Assembly: GCA_963693085.1 (NCBI GenBank)
Contig: OY856412.1
Span: 1,131,196,244-1,131,260,243 of the forward strand
Source: Alisma plantago-aquatica
Taxonomy: Eukaryota; Streptophyta; Magnoliopsida; Alismatales; Alismataceae
Direction of reading: 5' to 3'
Length of the DNA: 64,000 bases
Positions 11,051 to 20,753 of the stretch are shown here, one piece after another. Each line of letters starts with the position of its first letter. Position 1 is the stretch's first letter. The notes under the pieces are model-generated. The model was not told the origin of the DNA. It worked only from the letters and a program-made list of their open reading frames with translations, and made no database searches. The position numbers and the translations under genes were made by a program.

Positions 11051-11199
11051 GTTTTTGTAAAAAATTTTGTGTTTTTCTGTAAGAAGAAAAGGAGAAAAGT
11101 TAGTCTAATGGTATATTTATAGTAGAATGGAAAGTTAAAGATTTTATCTAATTTATCTAGGAAAGAGTATGGAAACTGAGAAAAACTAGTAAGATAACA

Positions 11200-13785
11200 T
11201 CACAAAATGGGAGGTTATCAATAACACAAGTATACTTGGCTTCTATTGTAGAATAGAGTTAACAACTATTAGTTCAGAACTTTTCAAAATAATCAACATT
11301 TTAATTTGCGATTACTTTGTCATTATGAAAGCTTGCATTGATGTAGCCCTTGACATCCAACTCTTCCTTTTATTGCTATCTCAATTGAATAGCAATCTAT
11401 CCTTAGGTACTTTTCAAGTACTAATGGATATCTTTAATGGCATTCCAATAACCCTTATTGGAATTTACCATCATATTGTCAAGTGCAATACATACAAGAT
11501 TATATTGGATAATAGCATTCATGAAAGATCCATTTCTATAGCCCCTGGCATCTTAATCATGTCATTTCCATTCTTTACAAGAATTGGAACTTATGGTTCA
11601 TGAGAGACAAATATGTATTCTTTCTTATTGAATCTTAACCGTGTTGAACTCCTTCAATACCTTGCTATTATATGTGCTTAAACTTTCATTATGAAACATT
11701 CAAGAAGTATCTCATAGGTCTTGATCCTTATCTAATAATATGTTTCATCTTGTCCTTCATAATTTAAGGGGTCTTCATTCTAGCTCTTGATATTCACAAT
11801 ATTGAGATTTCATTCCTCATCATATGTGGAATATTCATATATGTTCCCACAAAATGTTTTGTAATCACAGACTTCATATTTTATCTTGATTCAAGTCAAA
11901 CACTTTGACTATCTTGTCAAGTCAAAAGATCTCATTTCTGAGATGCTTGTTTCAATCCCATATTGAACTTTGTAGTTTATAGACTTTATTTGCATTTATG
12001 AAGTTATAAAACCTTTTAGGTTGTATCAACATACACATCCTCTGATGTATTCCTTTTAAGTAATCTAGATTTATCTTCATATGCAAAATCTCTTAGTCTA
12101 TTTTAACTACAACAACAAGCTTGAAAATTTATAGAGGAATTACTATCATGTTCAACACTTGAATTGATTTGAAAACCTACTCAACCAATCTGTCCTTTTA
12201 TGTTGTCCATGTAGGTCTTTGCCACAAGACCTGACATCACCTTTTGGGTTTTGTCACTGAGGTGGTACTATCAAGGTCATACCTTGTTACCTTACATGGA
12301 TTCCATAATGGACTTGAACCATTACTCAGATTATGGTATGTAATAGCTTCTAGTCGATTAGTTGGCTCATCATGTTATGACCAACCCGTCTGAATTGTTA
12401 GATACAAAATCCTCAACTTCAAATAGTTCAACTAGAACCATTTAGTTTTGTGTTATATGATGAACTTGAGATTCCACAACATCTTGTGATTCTCTTAGTT
12501 CTCATCGTACCTCTTTGTTGACCTCGTACATTTCAATTTCTACTTTTACTCCCATTGATTCTTTAGGAACTCAATTATCTTACAAAATACTTTTGTTATT
12601 GGATTGGTATTAATAGTAATATTCAATAATCATGGTTTGCGGATAGCCCTTCTTCAAGAAACTACTTTCTCAATGTAGTTTTCAATCCTCTAGACATATT
12701 GGGACATTCCCAAATTGTATCATATGTGATATCTTATAAACCATTTAGACAACATATGATATAGTGATAGGTATATATTCATGAGGATAAGAAGATTAGG
12801 TCAATTGATAATCATATCATGACTCATCATGGTATAGTTCCTTCATTCTGACACATCGTCATGCTCAGATGGATTTTACTTGTGATACATTATCACAATC
12901 CTTTCTTGAAGGTTCTCAAAGTATTGATGCAAAGTATTTCAACATTTGATCTCATCAAATTTTCTTAATACTTTCATCAAGGTCATACTTCATTTATAAT
13001 ATTCTTGAACATTTCAAGAGATTTTCATTTACTGAGTATATATCATCATATTACCAGTAAATAAATATGAGGTATAAGTAATTATTTATAGCATTCATTC
13101 CATAATATCTTCATACATCACATGTATGATGTCTAATGAAATGTTTATCCTCCCACTACATCTAGTGGAGGATGACATGTCACGTTATGTACAAGCAAGA
13201 ATCACATATTTCCTTTAGGTTCAACAACCAAGGGAGTCTAGATTAACATCAGTATGTATTCCAGACATGCATTTCTTATATGTGTGTGCAAGGTGACTAA
13301 TGCTAATGATAGTCTTGAGTTATCAATTATAATCCTTTGGTATTAACATTATAAATATTCTTCTCAAAATCTTTTGTATAAAAACTATTTAGATATTAGG
13401 GTGTTGCCATGCAAGATCATATCTTTTGAAAAAGAAACAATAATATCTCACTTTATTGATTTATCATCCATGTCATACAAGATGCTTTAAAGTAAATGTT
13501 TCCATTTATGGCATAATGAAATAACAGCTCTAGTAACTCTATTGCATGCCCATTAGGCTAAGATAAATTTAAATGTAGACCAAAGCTTCTGCAACTCTTG
13601 CTCTGTCTTGTCCATCATTGTCCTTGCATGTAGGACTTTACTTCTTGTCAGATCCTGCACATCAGTATGTCATATTTGTATTTGGTATCACATACCAAAA
13701 ATGAAGAAGTAATCAAATTTATCTTATAATGTTTATACATGAAGTGGAGGCCTTAGTGCCTTCCTTCTTATTTAGTTCCTCTAAC
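11200..13785 (-). pseudogene. Ty1/copia pol relic (integrase/RT/RNase H), heavily decayed
   Basis: No frame is open for long, but the order is recoverable. Around 11,330-11,420 the minus strand matches the RNase H entry region (block resembling ...LVxKGYxNASFQ, preceded by an LEKYLR-like segment). Around 11,220-11,300 weak matches to the SWKSSKQ/VDSTTEAEY region follow. The block near 13,600-13,700 resembles the protease region after the zinc knuckle. Between 11,500 and 13,500 the sequence is A/T-rich and I cannot assign domains residue by residue. It sits downstream of a clear copia gag on the same strand. Its 3' LTR is missing: the Athila-like LTR begins where it ends. Confidence 0.55.
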
Positions 13786-14506
13786 CAGAGTGGGCAATTT
13801 CTTTTCTAATGTCAAGGCTGGTGACAATGGTGGCAATCGCCTCTTACTTTCTTCACACCTCCCTTTGGTTTGAGATCTATAGACTTGGGCTTTTGGATAG
13901 CTTTAGAACTCTTCTTAGCTTTGCCTTTGCCTTTGCCTTTAGATTTTCCCTTTATCTTGTTGATCATCATCATAGACTTGGACTTGTCTTTCTTCATTTG
14001 TGTCTCATCTGTTCTCAACATGCCTAACAACTCTGTCAACGGCTTGTCAAAGTCATTTATGTTGTAGTTCATGACAAACTGACTATATGACTCTAGCAGA
14101 GACTACAAAATTACATCAACGGCTAACTCTTGACCCAAGGGGAATCCCAGTCTAGCTAGCATCTCCACATACCCAATTAGCTTGAACACATGAGGACCTA
14201 CTAGATCTCCTTCTTCCATGATACATTTGAACAACTCCTTGGAAACATCATATCTCTCTTGTCTTGTCTGATCTTGGTACATGTTCTTGACCATCTCAAT
14301 CACACCCATATTCTCATGTTGCCTCTGCAACTCATAGTTCATGGAGCATATAGTTCCTTTGGTTCTGGCATTTTTAGGACAGAGAGTTTTCGCTCCTGTG
14401 TCAGAACAATTCTCAACTTCCAGAACTAATCGTAGAAGTTGTTCCCGGTATGTTTGTCCTTCTCAATGACTGATCGAAGAGAGAAGTGATTGTTGTTTGT
14501 TGCCAT
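13786..14506 (-). pseudogene. Ty1/copia gag
   Basis: Starts at an ATG at 14,506. The first 50 codons carry one or two stops, then 14,103-14,342 gives the gag core (ELQRQHENMG..., QTRQERYDVSKELFKC, GPHVFKLIGYVEMLARLGFP). 13,812-14,072 gives the C-terminal part (ELLGMLRTDETQMKK, a Lys/Gly-rich linker) and CHHCHQP, the first half of a CCHC knuckle. The second half (KRNC) is readable but separated by stops where Gly and Trp are expected. The order is typical for plant copia gag. Its leader and PBS lie to the right at 16,394-16,406. Dead by stops. Confidence 0.8.
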
Positions 14507-15754
14507 TTGATTCTATAAAAGAATTTGCAATTTTGTCAAAAGATCATTTTTTATTTGATTTTCTTAATTTAACGTGAAATAATTAGGTCTTTAATTCATT
14601 ATCGTTCTCATTATTTTGTTCAAATTGACAACCCTCAAGCATCAATTTGAAAAATTGTAGTGAAAAATTTTCTAATGAGCCAAGATCTATATTTTGTCAA
14701 ATCATGAGTCAGCTTTTTCTGATCACCCACAACTTGATTATTTAAGTAGACAATCACGCCAATTGCATCATATGCAGTTCTTGGATCAATGATATGTGCA
14801 ACTCCTTGCCATGATCATCTGCATGCCCCTGGGCTTGGGCTCTCCAAGTCACTAGTTAAGCATGATTCAATAGCCAATATGATAGATATGCACCATGCTT
14901 TGTGCAAATCTACATATCTAGCATCACACTTCCATGAGATAGACAACACACCATGCTTTGTGAAAATCTATGCTTGGTTGATCAAGCTTTTCATGTATAT
15001 TGCTAATGGAAAGCATCTAAGACTTAATATGTTGATTGAGGGATTTATATATATTTTCATATATTGTATCCAATCACCACATATATAGTATGTATCGTAT
15101 ACATGTTATATCCCACAACGTAAACATGCAATATAAAACAAAAGCGATGGTTATGGCCACGTCTACTTGTAATTACTTGGAGCCACAAGGAATTACTACC
15201 ACCTAGGTCAATCATCACATCACATGCATGAACATGTTGTTGATGTAGATATTTGCTTTCCAAAATGGGTAGATTGGTTCAATCCTTGAACCGGTCATCT
15301 TGTCTCTAAGCCGGTTGGTTGGTTCTCTGGGACGATCGTCTAGCCTCCAGTCCAACTGATGTTTGGACTCCTTCCAAATGGTCAGTTGGGTCCACCAGAT
15401 GATCATCTGGTTCCATCGTTCTATCCTCCATGGTACTCCTGACGGTCATCTCGTCTCACAAACTGGTCATCTGATCCGGCGATGATCGTATTCCACATCA
15501 TTGCAAGAAAAGAAATTATCCCATTGCTACTTTATTACATTGAATAAGAGAAAACTTGAATTACATTCAATGGGAGCAAAGGTAGGAAAACATTAAATTT
15601 ACATTGAGAACATGGAGGTAGAGGCTCAGTACACAGACCGAGATAAATAAGAATAAAACCAAACCATCCAACCACACATAGATATATGGTTTAGGCCATA
15701 ACCACATTGCACATCCACCATCAAAACCACTTTTAGAGCGACGCCTGTAAATTG

Positions 15755-15767
<13 letters not shown>

Positions 15768-15835
<68 letters not shown>
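15768..15835. repeat. (TA)n microsatellite, left arm
   Basis: About 34 nearly pure TA dinucleotides, directly abutting the MITE. It yields a spurious Ile/Tyr-repeat open frame. Confidence 0.95.
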
Positions 15836-15837
<2 letters not shown>

Positions 15838-16244
15838 GGTTAGGAAGTGTGTACCGGCCAGTACATGTAAGTTACATGTACCAGCCATTAAAATGACATA
15901 TGTGGAGTATGTTAATAAAATCCAACCATATGGATTGACTCATAATTATATAGATTACATGTGTTTAAAAAATCATACCAATATCTCACATAGATCATGA
16001 GATATAGCAATATATCATTGAACGGTTTCTGTAATTTCTACAACTTACCGTTGATTCGATAAGACATAAATTCTTTCATTTGATGATCTATGAATATCAT
16101 ATGCTGGTGATTTTTGATACACATCTTATCTAAGGGGTATACACCACATCCATAAGGTTGGATAATGTAGTTTAATTTTACAATTATCATAAATGAAGGT
16201 AGGTACATGCAAGCTACATGTACTCGGGTACACAATTTTTTTAG

Positions 16245-16246
<2 letters not shown>
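15836..16246. mobile_element. foldback MITE inserted in a TA microsatellite
   Basis: The left end (GGGGTTAGGAAGTGTGTACC, then CAGTACATGTAAGTTACATG) and the right end, read on the minus strand (GGCTAAAAAAATTGTGTACC, then GAGTACATGTAGCTTGCATG), are imperfect inverted repeats. The similarity continues inward for roughly 100 bases on each side (ATCCAACCATATGGAT against ATCCAACCTTATGGAT). No coding capacity. TA runs flank both sides, so the target was probably a TA repeat, as described for Micron-type MITEs in rice; membership in that family is an inference. Confidence 0.75.
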
Positions 16247-16279
<33 letters not shown>

Positions 16280-16288
16280 TTATATATC
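16247..16288. repeat. (TA)n microsatellite, right arm
   Basis: About 15 TA dinucleotides, then an interrupted TATTTATTTATATAT tail, the other side of the MITE target. Confidence 0.9.
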
Positions 16289-16393
16289 GGATATGCATAT
16301 CAGATAGTTTAAATATTCACATCATATGCAATAAACAAATGATTAAGCCAAAAATCAAATCATATCAATTATCCTAAATCATAATATTGGCGT

Positions 16394-16406
16394 GGCTCTG
16401 ATACCA
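16394..16406 (-). other. copia primer-binding site, initiator tRNA-Met type
   Basis: The minus strand reads TGGTATCAGAGCC, the standard plant copia PBS complementary to tRNA-iMet. One base separates it from the LTR edge at 16,408. It fixes the copia element as minus-oriented, with gag at 14,506 downstream. Confidence 0.9.
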
Positions 16407-16407
16407 C

Positions 16408-16981
16408 CGTTGGGAAATACGGGCACAGAGTATAGCAGCGGAAACAAAAAAATTATCTATATGTATTCCCATAACATCAAGATAACATCAACTACTATGA
16501 AATAGGAAGGATTGTTTAACGTGTTATACCGCATCCTGGAGCAAGTGCAATGACAAAAATTCACTTCAATGCAATTGTCTATTAGTACTCTTGGACAGTG
16601 GTTGTGCAGCTCTTGGTCTTTACCACTAATAACGAACAAAACAGCTTCTACATCGACTCTTGTGGTCTCGCCATGGACTGCATGCTAACTTTGCTCTCTG
16701 AGCAGTAGCCAAAGGACTCCTGCCTCTAGAGTAGTCCATACAGAACAACCAGAACTACTATGGTTCATCTAGAACAGACATGAAGAAGTTATCCCTCATG
16801 TTGGTGTATTAGTCACCAACTTGCTCTCCCACAACAATGATTCTTAGTTGTTCTCTCCCTTCGCTACCCCTCTCTAGTCAGGTATGACTTGCTTGGGCTC
16901 TCTCAATTACCACAAATAGAGAGGACATCAATTGTCAGAGGAACTGATTCTCAGTTGTCTGTGTTGTGATCTGGGAAGCCC
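16408..16981 (-). mobile_element. copia LTR, R/U5 part (family copy a), split by a gypsy insertion
   Basis: Begins next to the PBS with CGTTGGG (a changed TGTTGGG) and runs to the insertion point. Downstream-of-TATA sequence matches the two other copies of this LTR family (37,312-38,745 and 57,110-59,786), for example the GTTTCCGCTGC block near the end. It resumes at 24,502. The last five bases, AGCCC at 16,977-16,981, are duplicated at 24,502-24,506. Confidence 0.85.
16977..16981. other. target-site duplication AGCCC, left copy
   Basis: Immediately precedes the gypsy terminus TGATGCACTG. The right copy is at 24,502-24,506, after ...CAGTGCATCA. A 5-base duplication is the normal integrase footprint. 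Confidence 0.85.
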
Positions 16982-18325
16982 TGATGCACTGTATATTTGT
17001 CATTTTTCACAGGCTATTTTATATTGCTTTTTGTGAACTTACTATTCATTTTCATATTAATTTGTGCATGGTTTAATAATATTAGCATGTGTTACTCAAT
17101 TGCATCAAATAAGCATAATTTTAATGTTTTTGAATTATTTATTATATTTCAAGTACTTATGTACTTTTGTGCAATTTTAGGACCATAAGAGTCTCACATA
17201 CTCGGTACTACTGAGTCCAAAAGTCAAAACTACCAACTTTGCATAAGAGACAGAGCAAATTCAATCTCTAGACTCAGTACTACCAAGTCTAAAAGTCAGT
17301 ATTATTGAGTTTGTCCGATCAGACAGTCTGGAAAATCAATTTTAATCCAACGGTCGAGGATTTATTTCTCCCTAAGTTACGTTTATGACTTAAGGGGAGT
17401 TTGTGCAGACCTAAGTAATCACATTCTATTCCATTACAAGATGGAGACAGCACGAGAGAGGAGAACGAGGAGGAGAATTGCACGTTCGGGAGGTTCTGGG
17501 CACGTTTAGTGGGAAGAAATTGCGAATTGTGGATCCGTTCATCAGCGTGGAGCGTCCTAATCACATTTCTCCAGGGGGTTCATTAGTTTTCTATGTTCTC
17601 CACGTTTTTCCTTCTTCCTAGTATGTTTTTGTCCATGGAAACTATGAGGGGATAATTCTTGTATTCTTTAGGACCTAGGAGTAGCCTGGTTGTACACTGT
17701 ATATGGATCTTTTACGTTAGTATATTGTTTTCTCCTTATTCTTGGGCATGTTGCTATGAAATCATATTGAAATTGTCTATGTTGTGTACCATAGGTGATT
17801 AATTAGATCCTTAATAACTTTGAGAGGAGGATTAAGGATTACAAATCCATAGTAACACATGTTTTATATCGCCCTTTGGGAAAGGTGGCTTACGAACATG
17901 AAGAACTACCCAGAGATTTTTTTATAACACACCTAACTAATCAACCAATTACTATGGAAATGGGATTGACATTAGCATAGGTAGTGAACTACACTACGGG
18001 AGTGGGTAGTTCTTACTACGAGTTCTTTGTCCGGGAGTGGGAGGAAAATATATTAATCTTAGATTAAAATTACAGTGTCAATCGTGGTGAAACCATAGTC
18101 CTAGATAATTTCTTCTCATTGTGATCACAACCCATTAAATTAGTTTTCTTTCTTGCAATTAGTTTAATAACTCATAAATCAAGGTTTTCTTTGGCTTAGC
18201 TGGTCGAAAAGCATTTATTAGTAGTTTCTTGAATTACGTTTCCCCTGTTCGATATTTGGGCCTCTTTGGCATGTATTACTTCGACGTGTACGCTTGCGTT
18301 TTACACATAGAGTTTAGTCGTGTCA
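16982..18325 (+). mobile_element. gypsy 5' LTR (1344 bp)
   Basis: Starts TGATGCACTG and ends GTCGTGTCA before the leader AGTTTT and the PBS. It aligns over its length with 22,849-24,189, at roughly 92 percent by eye in the first 250 bases. It contains a cluster of AGTACTACTGAGTCC-type palindromic motifs at about 17,195-17,315. Confidence 0.88.
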
Positions 18326-18331
18326 AGTTTT

Positions 18332-18348
18332 TGGTGCCGTTGCCAGGG
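18332..18348 (+). other. primer-binding site, degenerate tRNA-Asp type
   Basis: TGGTGCCGTTGCCAGGG resembles the TGGCGCCGTTGCCGGGG class used by Athila/Tat elements, with two changes. Confidence 0.7.
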
Positions 18349-18499
18349 AAATGACATATTCAAGCACTACGAGTGCTATAATCGGCCATTGTAGGCCACC
18401 TTTTTTTATTCTTTCCAAAGCTAAATTGTAAATATTTTCTTAATTTAATCACTAGTATCTCGTTCTCACATTGAATTCATAAATTTCATGTACTAGTGC

Positions 18500-19580
18500 A
18501 TGGTTCAAACACGAGCCACTGATTACACTCCCACAACAAATCCACAACCGAAAGATATGGGTGATGCAGAAGAAGAACAAACCATCTGGGAGAAGATCAA
18601 GGCGTCATCCTCAACAACTCAGCTTGGGCCAATCAAGCAACAAGCGATAAATGTGGGAAGCTACAAGATTGATCCTGGGATGGTGGTGTTAGTCAAGCAA
18701 CGTGCTTTCCATGACCATAGTATTGAAGACCCAATGACTCACATCAGCAATTTTGTAGAAAGCTATGACATGGTGAAGATGGACAAGGTTCCCGCCACTG
18801 TGATATATATGAAGTTGTTTCCATCATCCTTGGCAGACCATGCATGCTAAGTCTTGGTTCTATAACCTCAAGCCAGAGTCCATAGAGACATGGGACCAGA
18901 TGATATATGTTTTTTAGCATTACTTCCCTCCACAAAAGACAAATGAATTGACACAAAAGATTTACAATTTCAAGCAACATGCTGAAGAGTCATACTCAAA
19001 GGCTTGGGAGTGCTTTCAGAATATGTTGTGGAAGGTGCCTCACTATGGTATAGATTTATATGGCCAAGCAAATACCTTCTATTATGGCCTACATCAGGGT
19101 GAGAGGACCACCCTGGATAGTGCAGGATCTAGATTTTCTTGAACAACAAGCCTTCTAGATGCCATGAAATCCTGAAGAACATGGCTAAGAATCAGTTGTG
19201 AGGTGAAGAAAGATAATGCCCGACAACCATTAAAAGCGCTGAAAAATCTAAAGTCATCTCTACTTTGAATGAGAAGCTTGATCTCATTGCCATGAATTTG
19301 TGCCAGAAGGATGTAACATCATCTGGGGGTGAATAAGAGAATTGTATGTATATGCATCAACAGTACCAGCAGGATAGGGGCCCCAGTAAGATTGATAAAA
19401 TTGAGAACATGTTAGGAAAGTTTGTGAGCTAAAATGAAGCATTTATGGGTCAGACATAGAGGGACCTGCAAAACCAAGGTGCCCAGATTCGCAACATTGA
19501 ATATCAAATTTCTCAATTAGCAGTAGAAGTAGCTTCCTTGAAGGAGTCCATTAAGCAAGGAGCACTGGGAATGCAACTAT
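18500..19580 (+). pseudogene. gypsy gag with stops
   Basis: The open part at 18,500-18,850 begins MVQTRATDYTPTTNPQP and continues into the gag domain (HISNFVESYDMVKM). After a stop at 18,848 the domain resumes in other frames. The stretch from 18,860 to 19,140 carries the conserved WDQMIYVF...HYFPPQKTNELTQ, EESYSKAWECFQNML and HYGIDLYGQANTFYYGL blocks. Beyond 19,140 only fragments remain up to about 19,580. It supplies the capsid function in the family. At least three disruptions make this copy dead. Confidence 0.8.
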
Positions 19581-19680
19581 AACCCATCAACATCACCAAG
19601 AAAAATTCATCTCTATTTTCGAAAAGAGAGAACATCATACCGAGAACATCACCAAGCAACACACTCAGGAGTTTGATTGG

Positions 19681-20691
19681 GTGTATGTGCCTAAAGTCCC
19701 ATTTCCTCGTAGTCTATTTGGATTACCAGGAGGATGTAGAATGCCAATGAACAATGAACTTCAAGGTCCCATTCCCATTAAATCACCAACTACAGTTCTT
19801 GAGAGGGTACATATTCAACAAGAGCAGGTGAAGGTTTTACTACATAGTGGAACAGTCACAGTCAATAAAGGGGCACCTACAATTCATAAGGAACAGCCAC
19901 CAGTAACACCACCCATAGAGGATGTGCCTATTTCTACTCTAGGTAGTGGTGCTGAAGCAAGCTTAGCGGAGGAAGTTCATAAAGGGCCATACATTCGCCC
20001 ACAAAAGCAAGCAGAAAAGTCAGATGTGCCATACCCAGATAGTCTGAAGCAGAGGAAAAAGGAAGCATAGTTCAAAAAGTTCATGGACATCTTCCGAAAG
20101 CTCCACATCAATTTGCCATTGGTGGAGGCGATAGAGCAAATTTCTGCTTATGGGAGATTTTTGAAAGATATCATCAATAAGAAGCGGAGGATTAAAGACA
20201 CAGATATTATACAGGTTGATGAGGTGATGAGTGAACTGATCAACGGGAAGCTGCCAAGGAACAGGAAGGATCCAGGATGTTTCTACATCCCATGTTCTAT
20301 AGGTAGCAAACACTTCAAGCAGACACTATGTGATTCGGGAGCAAGTATTAATCTCATGCCTCTTACTACCTTCCAAAAGTTAGGATTGAAATAACCAACA
20401 AGGATATCTATGACAATTGAGTTGGCAGACGGCTCTATTGTGAGGCCATACGGGATATGCGAGGATGTGTTGGTTAAAGTCAGCAAGTTCATCTATATGG
20501 TTGACTTTGTGGTGATGGATATGAAGGAAATGAAAGGGTCTGAGATGTTGCTAGGGAGGCCGTTCCAAGCTACGGCAGATGTGATCACTGCCATTGGTAG
20601 AGGCTATTTGACACTCAGGATAGATGATGATAGAGTGGAGTTCAGACTTCCAGATGAATCTTCACCACCATCTCAAGACAACCTAAGATGA
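19681..20691 (+). pseudogene. gypsy aspartic protease region, two in-frame stops
   Basis: One continuous frame of 337 codons, interrupted only by TAG at 20,068-20,070 and TAA at 20,392-20,394. It has a Pro/Val-rich linker, then KFMDIFRKLHINLPLVEAI, PCSIG and the catalytic LCDSGASINLMPLTTFQKLG (about codons 218-236), then the LADGSIVRPYG flap region and EMLLGRPFQATADV. The protein ends with ...SQDNLR and TGA just before the GGGAGGCAACCCAA stem-loop. It is better preserved than gag, and no RT follows it. Confidence 0.85.
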
Positions 20692-20728
20692 GGAGGATCA
20701 TTCATGTCGAGCCTAGGACATTAAACAA

Positions 20729-20753
20729 GGGCGCTTCTTGGGAGGCAACCCAA
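20729..20753 (+). other. post-coding stem-loop motif
   Basis: GGGCGCTTC followed by TTGGGAGGCAACCCAA, the same motif as at 3370-3393. In this element it directly follows protease, which marks where pol was removed. Confidence 0.65.

Larger units (their letters stand above)
9385..11190 (-). mobile_element. 5' LTR of the Athila-like element
   Basis: The inner edge is TG at 9385-9386 (minus-strand ...CA), five bases from the PBS. The outer edge lies between about 11,120 and 11,220, where copia sequence begins. No second LTR is in the window, so it cannot be fixed exactly. The LTR holds a U3 repeat array (10,672-11,050). A TATA-like CCTATAAACAGG on the minus strand at about 10,607-10,617 could start transcription toward gag; a second, CTATAAATATA, lies at 11,112-11,122. 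No gene is present: three overlapping plus-strand open frames over the array are the same repeat read in three frames. Confidence 0.7.
14507..16393 (-). other. long 5' leader of the copia element
   Basis: Non-coding stretch between gag and the primer-binding site. About 410 bases of it are a MITE and about 110 bases are TA repeat. 15,280-15,490 contains a cluster of short palindromes (CGATCGTC, CCAGATGATCATCTGG). These resemble the array in this family's LTR, so part of the leader may be an LTR fragment. No other gene is seen; open frames here are short and unconvincing. Confidence 0.5.

Noticed and set aside
10640..11122. Three overlapping plus-strand open frames with repeating Gly/Leu/Trp/Phe peptides
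   Set aside because: They are one 26-bp tandem array read in three frames; 26 is not a multiple of three, so every frame gives a similar repeat. There is no domain, and it lies in an LTR.
15752..16000. Open frame with a long Ile/Tyr repeat
   Set aside because: Translation of the TA microsatellite and the MITE arm.
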